DNA of 64,000 nucleotides from Vibrio ouci (GCF_004551525.1 NZ_SATR01000024.1:1-64000), one strand, 5' to 3'. Shown: positions 44,952-52,277, numbered from the stretch's first letter. Notes: a model not told the origin generated them from the letters alone. Numbers and translations: made by a program.

Positions 44952-44988
44952 AAAAATAATCGCCATAGTAGCCATGACTACTATAGCG
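44952..44988 (-). terminator. Intrinsic terminator of the purine permease gene
   Basis: An 11-bp stem CGCCATAGTAG/CTACTATAGCG (one G-U pair in minus RNA) with a 6-base loop is followed by ATTATTTTTG, 49 bases past the permease stop. Confidence 0.75.
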
Positions 44989-45037
44989 ACGATAAATAAA
45001 CTCTTTTCAAACAAAGAAAAGAAGTGACGTTCGTTGG

Positions 45038-46327
45038 TTAAGCCACTAAGTATTTGATAATAAATACTGCAGCTAAGACCCAAACACTCACTGAAACTTC
45101 GCGACCACGGCCACTTAGCAGTTTAATTGCCGCGTAAGAAATAAAGCCAAGAGCAATACCTTCCGCGATTGAGTATGTCAGAGGCATTAGCAGACATGTC
45201 ACGACAACGGGTGCCGCTTCTGTCAAATCACGCCAGTCTACGCTAACAAGACCAGACATCATTAGAATCGCTACGTAGAAAAGTGCACCAGCTGTGGCGT
45301 ACGCTGGAATCATACCCGCTAGCGGCGAGAAGAATAGCGCCAGAAGGAATAGCACACCAACAACGACTGCGGTTAAACCTGTACGACCACCAGCCGCAAC
45401 ACCCGCCGTTGATTCAACGTAAGAAGTGGTGCTTGAAGTACCTAGCATCGCACCTACAGAGGTTGCTGTTGAATCAGCAAGCAGCGCTTTGCTTAGGCGA
45501 GGAAGCTTACCGTCTTCTTTGATTAGGTCAGCTTTTGTTGCCACGCCAACGAGCGTGCCCGCTGTGTCAAATAGGTCAACAAATAAGAAAGCAAATACAA
45601 CCGAGATCATACCGACTTCAAATACGTCTGCGATGTTCATCTGCATTAACGTTGGAGCAATGCTTGGTGGTGTCGACATCACACCGCCCCAGTGAACGTC
45701 ACCCATAAGTAGGCCAATCGCAGTGATCACTAGGATTGCAATCATTACAGCGCCACGTACGCCACGGTATACCAGTGCAATCGTTAAGAAGAAACCAAGT
45801 GCGGCAAGCGCTTGTTGCAGACCGGTAATGTCACCAAGGCTAACCAAGGTCGCTGGGTTATCAACAACAATGCCTGAGTTTTGCAGACCGATAAACGCAA
45901 GGAAAAGACCAATACCTGCCGAGATACCGGTTCTTAAAGACATTGGGATCGAGTTAATGATCCATTCACGTACCTTAAATACGCTTAATGACATAAAGAT
46001 AAGACCCGATACGAAAACGGCTCCCAGCGCGACTTGCCATGAATGTCCCATGCCAAGAACAACACCGTAAGTGAAGAACGCGTTCAGACCCATACCCGGT
46101 GCTAAAGCAATTGGGTAGTTAGCGACAAAGCCCATGATGAAACAGCCGATCGCTGCTGCAAGACAGGTAGCAACGAACACAGCACCTTTGTCCATACCTG
46201 CGTCAGCAAGCATAGCTGGGTTAACAAAGATGATGTAAGCCATCGTTAAGAAGGTAGTGATACCTGCGATGATCTCAGTTTTGACTGTCGTGCCATTTTC
46301 ACTGAGCTTGAATAGTTTTTCGAACAT
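45038..46327 (-). CDS. NCS2/AzgA-type purine (adenine/guanine/hypoxanthine) permease
   Basis: The 429-residue polytopic protein belongs to the AzgA-like branch of the nucleobase/cation symporters, which includes E. coli AdeP/AdeQ and GhxP/GhxQ. Diagnostic segments are EIIAGITTFLTMAYIIFVNP, ANYPIALAPGMGLNAFFTYG, GLFLAFIGLQNSGIVV and FLFVDLFDTAGTLVGVA. The helix 10 motif is SSTTSYVESTAGVAAGGRTG. About 13-14 membrane segments are present. Substrate choice among purines cannot be read from the sequence. A PurR-like box lies 23 bases upstream of the start, supporting a purine role, and gpt is the next gene. Confidence 0.88.
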   Translation of the reverse strand: MFEKLFKLSENGTTVKTEIIAGITTFLTMAYIIFVNPAMLADAGMDKGAVFVATCLAAAIGCFIMGFVANYPIALAPGMGLNAFFTYGVVLGMGHSWQVALGAVFVSGLIFMSLSVFKVREWIINSIPMSLRTGISAGIGLFLAFIGLQNSGIVVDNPATLVSLGDITGLQQALAALGFFLTIALVYRGVRGAVMIAILVITAIGLLMGDVHWGGVMSTPPSIAPTLMQMNIADVFEVGMISVVFAFLFVDLFDTAGTLVGVATKADLIKEDGKLPRLSKALLADSTATSVGAMLGTSSTTSYVESTAGVAAGGRTGLTAVVVGVLFLLALFFSPLAGMIPAYATAGALFYVAILMMSGLVSVDWRDLTEAAPVVVTCLLMPLTYSIAEGIALGFISYAAIKLLSGRGREVSVSVWVLAAVFIIKYLVA

Positions 46328-46349
46328 AATCGAATCCTAAAAAGGTAAA

Positions 46350-46365
46350 AAGTAAACGGTTGCGT
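46350..46365 (-). promoter_or_regulatory. PurR-like operator upstream of the purine permease
   Basis: ACGCAACCGTTTACTT on the minus strand matches the PurR consensus at 12-13 of 16 positions. It lies 23-38 bases upstream of the permease ATG, which would place it at or just downstream of the promoter. Confidence 0.7.
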
Positions 46366-46548
46366 AATCGATTGGCGGGAATTATAAGGTCATCAAATAG
46401 TAAATTCCAGATAGAATTAAGACTCTAACTAATATTTCTAATTGTAAAAGGGAAATTCAATCGATTACATTGCAATTAAAAACGGCAAAAAACCTTATTA
46501 ATCAATAATTAAATCAAAAGTTAACTTTTGAGAGGAAAAGGTGATTTT
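46366..46548. other. AT-rich divergent spacer between the purine permease and the 47-codon ORF
   Basis: This 180-base stretch is very AT-rich, has stops in all frames and holds no recognisable gene. It should contain the leftward permease promoter and any rightward promoter for the ORF at 46549. TTGCAA at 46470-46475 is a possible rightward -35, but no clean -10 partner is visible. Confidence 0.4.
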
Positions 46549-46692
46549 TTGTACCATGTTGCAAACTTACAACTGACGAAATGGCTAATATTCGGCGAGC
46601 AATATGAGTTTATGCGAATAAAATCGAGGCTAGATGAGCTAGCTAAGGAAAGCAGGAAGTTAGGATACGTAGATAGGTTATTTTTCAGATAA
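46549..46692 (+). CDS. Unrecognised 47-residue small protein
   Basis: I do not recognise this protein. The frame opens after a TAA at 46522, and a TTG at 46549 is preceded by AAAAGGTGAT, a strong Shine-Dalgarno with short spacing. It would give 47 residues. The first half is hydrophobic/aromatic (MYHVANLQLTKWLIFGEQYE) and the second half is a charged helix (RLDELAKESRKLGYVDRLFF ending in Arg). The mix of heptad-spaced Leu with Lys, Arg and Glu reads like a real amphipathic protein rather than random AT-rich translation. The stop TAA lies in the A-tract of the terminator of the facing small transcript. No database check was possible. Confidence 0.5.
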   Translation: MYHVANLQLTKWLIFGEQYEFMRIKSRLDELAKESRKLGYVDRLFFR

Positions 46693-46720
46693 AAAAACGC
46701 CACTCAATTTGAGTGGCGGT
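46691..46720 (-). terminator. Strong terminator of the leftward small transcript
   Basis: Stem CGCCACTC/GAGTGGCG, extendable by two A-T pairs, is followed on the minus strand by seven U residues. No annotated gene explains it except the 28-codon ORF upstream on the minus strand. On + it directly follows the 47-codon ORF without a U-tract. Confidence 0.88.
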
Positions 46721-46809
46721 TGAATCATGTCAGCAAGAATTAAGCTGCTGAAAAAAAATTCCAATAATAGGGGTGAACATACTACTGTTCGAGAGTCACA
46801 AACCCCGGT

Positions 46810-46896
46810 TTAGTAACCGAAGCTTGTTGGATACTTAAAGCTGCCAGTGTAAACAGAGCTGTTTAGCCAGAACGCTGCACTTGGTAAACCTTTCAT
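46810..46896 (-). CDS. 28-residue aromatic-rich peptide ORF
   Basis: ATG at 46896 follows AGAAGGTGATAGTT, one of the better Shine-Dalgarno matches in the window. The 28-residue peptide begins MKGLPSAAFWL and ends KYPTSFGY. Seven residues are aromatic, none is acidic, and it contains no run that would mark a classical attenuator leader. It lies inside the predicted leftward small transcript and ends about 90 bases before the terminator. I recognise no family. It may be a translated small protein or a leader peptide; the next leftward gene (purine permease) is separated by the terminator. Confidence 0.5.
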   Translation of the reverse strand: MKGLPSAAFWLNSSVYTGSFKYPTSFGY

Positions 46897-47015
46897 AACT
46901 ATCACCTTCTAAATCAATTAAAACAAATTACAAATATTGATTTCTCGGTTCCTTGGAGGCGACAAATCGGACTCATCCTTTGAGCATTTTCTCTTCGCTT
47001 TCGAAGTTGGTTACT

Positions 47016-47037
47016 AATATACCCCAAAGAAAATTAA
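47016..47037 (-). promoter_or_regulatory. Predicted sigma-70 promoter of the leftward small transcript (-10 end)
   Basis: TATATT on the minus strand (47016-47021) is spaced 16 bases from TTGTAA, which matches 4 of 6 positions of TTGACA and lies just beyond 47037. Confidence 0.5.
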
Positions 47038-47050
47038 TTACAAGCATTTG

Positions 47051-47066
47051 CGTGATAACTATCACA
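47051..47066 (-). promoter_or_regulatory. CRP-like binding site
   Basis: CGTGA-TAACTA-TCACA matches the TGTGA-N6-TCACA consensus at 9 of 10 positions and is centred about 50 bases upstream of the predicted leftward start. It is about 300 bases upstream of pepD on the other side. Confidence 0.65.
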
Positions 47067-47166
47067 AAAACTTCATAAATTGACTTCAACCAAATTTAAA
47101 CTGTAATTTACTTACAGAAATATCAACCTAATAACGCGATTGGCAACAAAAGTTACGAACTTAGGT

Positions 47167-47182
47167 GCGTAAACGTTTTCGT
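47167..47182 (+). promoter_or_regulatory. PurR-like operator in the gap upstream of pepD
   Basis: GCGTAAACGTTTTCGT matches the PurR consensus ACGCAAACGTTTTCGT at 14 of 16 positions, the best of the three in this region. It lies 178 bases before pepD and about 160 upstream of the predicted leftward start, so its target is unclear. Confidence 0.65.
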
Positions 47183-47359
47183 GAAAAATACCTATTATGT
47201 GATTGCCCTTTTGCTTTCCATTTCGCTTTTACTACTACCCAAAGGCCTGTAGTGCTATGCTGTGGCCTCTATTTAATAGGTCAGATTTAGCTTTTTGTTC
47301 TGCCTACGCAACCGCGCCGCATAACAAAATCTGGCATTATTCTTTTTAAGGAGTCATCC

Positions 47360-48832
47360 GTGTCTGAATTCCATTCTGAAATCAGCAACTTATCACCTGC
47401 TCCACTATGGCAGTTTTTCGATAAGATCTGTTCTATCCCTCACCCTTCTAAGCATGAAGAAGCGCTAGCACAGTACATTGTGCAATGGGCTACTGAGCAA
47501 GGCCTACCAGTTCGCCGTGATCCAACAGGCAACGTTTTCATTAAAAAGCCAGCCACACCGGGTATGGAAAACAAAAAGGGTATAGTTCTACAAGCGCACA
47601 TCGATATGGTGCCGCAAAAGAACGAAGACACGGATCATGACTTCACTAAAGATCCTATCCAGCCATACATTGATGGTGAGTGGGTTACCGCCAAAGGTAC
47701 TACCCTAGGTGCTGACAACGGTATGGGTATGGCTTCTTGTCTAGCAGTACTAGCATCGACTGAGATCAAGCATGGTCCAATCGAAGTACTACTCACTATT
47801 GATGAAGAAGCAGGCATGACTGGCGCATTTGGTCTTGAAGCGGGTTGGTTAGAAGGCGATATCCTACTTAATACTGACTCTGAGCAAGAAGGCGAAGTCT
47901 ACATGGGTTGTGCTGGCGGCATCGATGGCGAAATGACTTTTGACATCAAACGTGAAGCAATTCCTGCAGGTTATGTAACTCGTCAGCTAATCCTTAAAGG
48001 CCTAAAAGGCGGTCACTCTGGCTGTGATATTCACACTGGTCGTGGTAACGCAAACAAACTCGTTGCACGTTTCCTAGCGGGTCACGCGCAAGAGCTTGAT
48101 CTTCGCCTAGTTGAATTCCGCGGTGGTAGCCTACGTAACGCAATTCCTCGCGAAGCGTTTGTAACGGTAGCGGTTCCTGCTGAAAACGAAGTTAAGCTTA
48201 CAGAACTGTTTGAGTTCTACACTAACCTGCTGAAAACAGAGCTAGGTAAAGTAGAAACGGACATTGTTTCTTTCAATAAAGCAATCGAAACAGACGCACA
48301 GGTTCTAGTTGTTGCGGATCAGCAACGCTTTATTGCTGCGCTAAACGCATGTCCAAATGGCGTGATTCGTATGAGCGATGAAATCGAAGGCGTCGTAGAG
48401 ACTTCTCTTAACGTTGGTGTTATCACAACGGAAGAGAACCAAATTCAAGTGCTATGTCTAGTTCGCTCACTGATTGACTCTGGTCGTCAGCAAGTAGAAG
48501 GCATGCTAGCTTCTGTTGCAGAGCTGGCGGGGGCACAGATTGAATTCTCTGGTGCTTACCCGGGTTGGAAGCCAGACGCGGATTCTGAAATCATGGCTAT
48601 CTTCCGTGACATGTATGAAGGCATCTACGGCCACAAACCAAACATCATGGTAATTCACGCAGGTCTTGAGTGTGGTCTATTCAAAGAACCTTACCCGAAC
48701 ATGGATATGGTTTCTTTTGGCCCAACGATCAAGTTCCCTCACTCTCCAGATGAGAAAGTGAAGATCGATACCGTTGCTCTATTCTGGGATCAAATGGTAG
48801 CGCTGCTGGAAGCGATTCCAGAGAAAGCCTAA
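47360..48832 (+). CDS. pepD: Aminoacyl-histidine dipeptidase (peptidase D)
   Basis: PepD is a broad dipeptidase that hydrolyses Xaa-His and other dipeptides such as carnosine and Cys-Gly. The 490-residue cytosolic M20 enzyme has the metal motifs VLQAHIDMVPQ, LGADNGMG, LLTIDEEAGMTGA with catalytic Glu, LLNTDSEQEGE, and VIHAGLECGLFKE with SFGPTIKFPHSPDE. The M20 lid domain lies in the middle. The start is GTG at 47360 with AAGGAG upstream. In E. coli pepD is next to gpt too; here the purine permease and the small ORFs separate them. A bidirectional terminator follows. Confidence 0.96.
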   Translation: MSEFHSEISNLSPAPLWQFFDKICSIPHPSKHEEALAQYIVQWATEQGLPVRRDPTGNVFIKKPATPGMENKKGIVLQAHIDMVPQKNEDTDHDFTKDPIQPYIDGEWVTAKGTTLGADNGMGMASCLAVLASTEIKHGPIEVLLTIDEEAGMTGAFGLEAGWLEGDILLNTDSEQEGEVYMGCAGGIDGEMTFDIKREAIPAGYVTRQLILKGLKGGHSGCDIHTGRGNANKLVARFLAGHAQELDLRLVEFRGGSLRNAIPREAFVTVAVPAENEVKLTELFEFYTNLLKTELGKVETDIVSFNKAIETDAQVLVVADQQRFIAALNACPNGVIRMSDEIEGVVETSLNVGVITTEENQIQVLCLVRSLIDSGRQQVEGMLASVAELAGAQIEFSGAYPGWKPDADSEIMAIFRDMYEGIYGHKPNIMVIHAGLECGLFKEPYPNMDMVSFGPTIKFPHSPDEKVKIDTVALFWDQMVALLEAIPEKA

Positions 48833-48840
48833 CAAACACT

Positions 48841-48875
48841 AAAAAAGCCGAGCTACCACTAGCTCGGCTTTTTTA
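48841..48875. terminator. Bidirectional terminator between pepD and the DUF3332 gene
   Basis: A 10-bp stem AGCCGAGCTA/TAGCTCGGCT with a 4-base loop has an A-tract before and a T-tract after, so it can end both convergent genes. Confidence 0.93.
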
Positions 48876-48890
48876 TCCTCTAAATTCTCT

Positions 48891-49430
48891 TTATGCTTGA
48901 GTCGCTAAGTAATCTTCAAGCTCTTGAAGACTGGTTTCAGCGACTAACTCTCCGTCAATGAAGTAAGAGACCTTCTCGCCCTCTTTAACCCCAATAAGGG
49001 TAGCGCGCTCACCATTATCATAGGTGATATCCATTTGGATCGTGTTTGCATCCAAAGACTGCATGTGGCCACGCTCAATAGTACGATACTGGCTGATTGG
49101 AGCAATAGGAGCTTCTTTCAATGAATCATCCAGATCATCATTAATATCAATCATGGTCTCCGTCTTGGTATCAAAGATGTGTGGCTTACCATTCAGCGGG
49201 TTTTTACCCGTCCAAAACTCGAGTGAGTTGAAAATTAAATAATCCGCCGCCACGGTAATACCATAGACTGGCGCGAGTAACATGTTGAGGCCGCCCCTAG
49301 CATAACGGTTATCGACAGCTTCAACGTTAAACTTCATCAGCATTCCCGTGACGGCATTACTACCCACACAACCCGATAAGCTTATTGCAACTGTTGACAA
49401 CGCCACTACTTTTGCTATTGTTGTTTTCAT
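48891..49430 (-). CDS. DUF3332-family lipoprotein
   Basis: The 179-residue precursor begins MKTTIAKVVALSTVAISLSGC with lipobox LSGC (Cys at residue 21), so it should be a lipoprotein. A central segment NMLLAPVYGITVAADYLIFN is moderately hydrophobic, followed by SLEFWTGKNPLNGKPH. The C-terminal half is acidic and beta-rich. The pattern fits DUF3332, found in vibrios and some other marine bacteria, with unknown function. The residue after the lipid cysteine is Val, so outer-membrane sorting is the default prediction. Confidence 0.8.
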   Translation of the reverse strand: MKTTIAKVVALSTVAISLSGCVGSNAVTGMLMKFNVEAVDNRYARGGLNMLLAPVYGITVAADYLIFNSLEFWTGKNPLNGKPHIFDTKTETMIDINDDLDDSLKEAPIAPISQYRTIERGHMQSLDANTIQMDITYDNGERATLIGVKEGEKVSYFIDGELVAETSLQELEDYLATQA

Positions 49431-49792
49431 AAATCCCTCTAACTATTGACGATAATGTTCATCAACAACTTTAGCTCAGTTATTAAGTTGCATATGTTAT
49501 GGGCATCAATAACCTCAGACTAATCCTAAGAATTGTGCTTACAGTCCCAAGTTTTGGACGCTTAATTTCTCATCAATGTCGATAAATTAAATTTGTCGTT
49601 ATGGACATTTTATTTCGTTAGTCAGTAATCATTGTGACTGATACAGTCCGCCTCCTTGAAGCTTCTTGGGCTCATCACAAACGCCCTCTTCAAGCGATAA
49701 CTCAAATTTAAATAAACATTTTAAGTTGTATCGGTGGACTGAGTTTATCCCTAACTGAGTCTGTAATTCTCTCTAATAAAATTTGTACTGCG
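49431..49792. other. Spacer with a long inverted repeat upstream of rimB
   Basis: No convincing ORF is present. The notable feature is the imperfect hairpin at 49655-49694: outer arms CTTGAAG and CTTCAAG (perfect), inner arms GGGC and GCCC. It lies about 100 bases before the rimB start and could be a leader stem, a read-through regulator, or an operator. The divergent promoters of the DUF3332 gene and rimB must lie here. Confidence 0.4.
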
Positions 49793-50233
49793 ATGAAAGA
49801 AAAACTATTAGTCGGTTGGCGAGAAACTCTTAGCCTGCCAGGTTTAGGTATTAATGAAATTAATGCAAAAATTGATACCGGAGCCAGGACGTCTTGTTTA
49901 CACGCGTTCAAAGTAGAGAGCTTTAAGAAGGACGAAGCTCTATGGGTCCGCTTCTGGATTCACCCAAAACAACACGACACGGAATTCGAAAAAGTTTGTG
50001 AAGCTAAAGTAATTGATGAGCGCACAGTGCGCGACTCAGGTGGTCATGAAGAATCACGTTATGTGATCGAATCTGAACTGAGCATTGGCGGAAAAAGCTG
50101 GCCAATTGAAATTACTTTAACTAATCGCGAAAACATGGCTTTTCGCATGTTATTAGGTCGCACTGCAATGCACGATCGCATCATTGTCGACCCTGTTGAA
50201 TCGTTTTTAGTCCCTTTCGAGGAAAGCAAATAA
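49793..50233 (+). CDS. rimB: RimB-like retropepsin-type protease (DUF785/zinc-protease family)
   Basis: The 146-residue protein belongs to the small family annotated as ATP-dependent zinc protease, now described as retropepsin-like. It has IDTGARTSCLHA, where D28-T-G is the aspartic-protease signature, and MAFRMLLGRTAMHDRIIVDP, the partner psi-loop-type segment. In Pseudomonas the rimABK operon encodes RimB, a protease that trims the glutamates RimK adds to ribosomal protein S6. Here it is followed immediately by rimK (TAATG overlap), which supports the same role. No rimA-type EAL gene is adjacent. Confidence 0.85.
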   Translation: MKEKLLVGWRETLSLPGLGINEINAKIDTGARTSCLHAFKVESFKKDEALWVRFWIHPKQHDTEFEKVCEAKVIDERTVRDSGGHEESRYVIESELSIGGKSWPIEITLTNRENMAFRMLLGRTAMHDRIIVDPVESFLVPFEESK

Positions 50234-51138
50234 TGAAAATTGGTATTCTGTCTCGCAACGCGAACCTGTACTCAACCAAGCGTCTAATTGAAGCGGCAGA
50301 AAGCCGTGGTCACGAAGTGAAAGTGATCGATGCGCTACGTTGTTACATGAATATCAACTCAGAGAAACCAGAGATCCACTTCAAAGGTGAAGAACTATCT
50401 GGCTTTGACGCGATTGTTCCTCGAATCGGTGCGTCTGTAACTTTCTACGGTACTGCGGTATTACGCCAGTTTGAAATGATGGGCGTTTACCCAGTTAATG
50501 AATCTGTTGCGATCACGCGTTCTCGTGACAAACTACGCTCAATGCAATTGCTATCACGCAAAGGTATCGGTATGCCAATCACAGGTTTTGCAAGCAAGCC
50601 TGATGATGTGAAAGACCTACTAGAAATGGTTGGCGGTGCTCCAGTAGTGATCAAACTACTTGAAGGTACTCAAGGTATCGGTGTGGTTCTTGCTGAAACT
50701 CGTAAAGCAGCAGAAAGCGTTGTTGAAGCTTTCATGGGCCTAAAAGCAAACATCATGGTGCAAGAGTACATCAAGGAAGCTGGCGGTGCAGATATTCGCT
50801 GCTTCGTACTGGGTGACAAAGTGATTGCAGCAATGAAGCGTCAAGGTGCTGAAGGCGAGTTCCGTTCAAACCTACACCGTGGCGGTAGTGCATCATTAAT
50901 TAAGATCACTCCAGAAGAGCGCCGTACTGCGGTAGCGGCTGCGAAAATAATGGGTCTAAATGTGGCTGGGGTAGATCTACTAAGATCAGACCGTGGTCCA
51001 TTGGTCATGGAAGTAAACTCATCTCCAGGTCTTGAAGGTATTGAGGCCGCAACTGGTAAAGACATTGCTGGAATGATTGTCGAATTTATTGAGAAGAATG
51101 CGGCAAGCAAAAGGACTAAAACTCGTGGCAAAGGCTAA
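50233..51138 (+). CDS. rimK: Ribosomal protein S6--L-glutamate ligase RimK
   Basis: RimK is an ATP-grasp ligase that adds glutamates to the C-terminus of S6 and can make poly-alpha-glutamate. The 301-residue protein has MKIGILSRNANLYSTKRL, VPRIGASVTFYGTAVLRQFE, the ATP-grasp lysine strand VIKLLEGTQGIGVVLAE and DIRCFVLGDKVIAAMKRQ. The metal-site region is VAGVDLLRSDRGPLVMEVNSS. Length matches E. coli (300). Its start overlaps the rimB stop, and its end overlaps the next gene by 14 bases, so the three genes should be co-translated. Confidence 0.95.
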   Translation: MKIGILSRNANLYSTKRLIEAAESRGHEVKVIDALRCYMNINSEKPEIHFKGEELSGFDAIVPRIGASVTFYGTAVLRQFEMMGVYPVNESVAITRSRDKLRSMQLLSRKGIGMPITGFASKPDDVKDLLEMVGGAPVVIKLLEGTQGIGVVLAETRKAAESVVEAFMGLKANIMVQEYIKEAGGADIRCFVLGDKVIAAMKRQGAEGEFRSNLHRGGSASLIKITPEERRTAVAAAKIMGLNVAGVDLLRSDRGPLVMEVNSSPGLEGIEAATGKDIAGMIVEFIEKNAASKRTKTRGKG

Positions 51139-52192
51139 AAAGAATAGCGCATTTGAATTTCTCGGCGAGTCCGTCTCACCGGGAGAACGTAAGGTTATTG
51201 AGTTAGAAGCCGCTAAGCTTTATACCCACTCACCTTTATCGATCCCTGTCGAGATCATCAATGGTAAGCAAGCAGGACCCGTTTTAATGGTCAACGCAGC
51301 TATCCATGGTGATGAACTCAACGGCGTTGAGATTGTACGCCAGTTGATCAACACCATTGATGCTAACAAGCTCAAGGGGACCGTGATTGCTGTGCCAATC
51401 GTCAACGTATTTGGCTTTATTCATAAATCGCGTTACCTACCGGATCGACGCGATCTAAACCGCTGCTTCCCAGGAAGTGAGAAAGGTTCATTGGCATCAC
51501 GTATGGCCAATACTTTCTTCTCTCAGGTCGCTAAGCGCTGTGATTACATTCTGGACTTACACACGGGTGCAATTCACCGTACTAACCTGCCACAAATTCG
51601 TGCAGATTTAAGTAACCCAGAAACACTTCGTATTGCTCAGGCGTTCGCTACGCCAGTGATAGTCGATGCTCCACTACGTGATGGTTCTCTGCGTAGCGAG
51701 GCTGAACGCCTGGGCATTCCGGTTCTGACTTACGAAGCGGGTGAAGCATTACGCTTTGAGCCAATTTGTATCAGCGCAGGATTCATCGGTGTACAACGTG
51801 TAATGCAGGCGATTGGCATGCTGCGTTCAAGCCGTAAAAAGCTGCCAACACCAGTGATTGCCAAGTCCACTAGCTGGCTACGTGCAGAAAGTGATGGCAT
51901 CTTGCGTACTGTTGTGACACTGGGTGAGAAAGTTGAAAAAGGCCAAGTATTGGCTTACATCAGCGCGCCACTTGGCCACAGTGAGATTGAATTGACAGCC
52001 CGCAAAGGTGGTATTGTTATCGGTCAACAGACTCTACCTTTGGTCAACGAAGGCGATGCAATCTTCCACTTAGCTTACTTTGAGCAAGATGATGAAGAAG
52101 TGGAACAAGTCGTAGAAGAGTTCATTGAAGAGGTCACAGACCTTGACGTTGATCCTTTAACAACTGGCCAAATCAACGCCCCTGCTCAGTAA
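51125..52192 (+). CDS. AstE/AspA-type M14 metallo-deacylase linked to rimK
   Basis: The 355-residue protein is of the succinylglutamate desuccinylase/aspartoacylase family (M14 fold). Zinc ligands are in MVNAAIHGDELNGVEIV (His, Glu) and YILDLHTGAIHRTNLPQ (His). The catalytic Glu is probably in VLTYEAGEALRFE. The C-terminal beta-barrel (GILRTVVTLGEKVEKGQVLA) caps the site. I start at GTG 51125, which overlaps rimK by 14 bases; AAAGGACTAAAACTC precedes it. Earlier in-frame TTG and ATG codons read deeper into rimK. Substrate is unknown; being locked to rimB-rimK suggests a glutamyl-chain or S6-tail substrate, by context only. It is not true AstE, which belongs to the ast arginine operon. Confidence 0.85.
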   Translation: MAKAKKNSAFEFLGESVSPGERKVIELEAAKLYTHSPLSIPVEIINGKQAGPVLMVNAAIHGDELNGVEIVRQLINTIDANKLKGTVIAVPIVNVFGFIHKSRYLPDRRDLNRCFPGSEKGSLASRMANTFFSQVAKRCDYILDLHTGAIHRTNLPQIRADLSNPETLRIAQAFATPVIVDAPLRDGSLRSEAERLGIPVLTYEAGEALRFEPICISAGFIGVQRVMQAIGMLRSSRKKLPTPVIAKSTSWLRAESDGILRTVVTLGEKVEKGQVLAYISAPLGHSEIELTARKGGIVIGQQTLPLVNEGDAIFHLAYFEQDDEEVEQVVEEFIEEVTDLDVDPLTTGQINAPAQ

Positions 52193-52210
52193 ACTGAAGC
52201 TGTTAAAAAC

Positions 52211-52243
52211 AAAAAGCCCGTATATCACTATGCGGGCTTTTTA
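52211..52243. terminator. Bidirectional terminator of the rimB-rimK unit and the transporter gene
   Basis: Stem AAAAAGCCCGTA/TGCGGGCTTTTT (one mismatch/G-U) is flanked by A and T tracts on both sides, between convergent genes. Confidence 0.9.
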
Positions 52244-52277
52244 TTATCTGTCGCTTTCCTGTTAGCTAAATTAGCTA

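Larger units (their letters stand above)
46685..47009 (-). ncRNA. Candidate small transcript with structured leader and dwarf ORF
   Basis: A promoter-like pair (TTGTAA, 16 bases, TATATT) predicts a start near 47009 and a U7 terminator ends at about 46690, giving an RNA of roughly 320 bases. Its leader holds a hairpin CTTCGAAAGCGAAG (46993-47006) at the extreme 5' end. A second hairpin CTCA-AAGGA-TGAG (46972-46984) has a GGA in the loop, and a second AAGGA lies at 46950-46954. The dwarf ORF 46810-46896 follows with a strong Shine-Dalgarno. It could be a small mRNA, a dual-function sRNA, or a regulatory RNA. The boundaries are inferred. Confidence 0.5.

Noticed and set aside
44910..44966. 18-codon ORF in the gpt-permease gap
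   Set aside because: No ribosome-binding site and no conserved-looking pattern; it overlaps the permease terminator.
46521..46703. 60-residue minus-strand ORF beginning in the terminator
   Set aside because: It starts within the terminator hairpin, has no Shine-Dalgarno, and lies opposite the more convincing 47-codon ORF.
46925..46984. Hammerhead-like string GGATGAGTCCG in the small-transcript leader
   Set aside because: The obligatory CUGANGA core and GAAA partner in the right arrangement are missing, so it is not a ribozyme.
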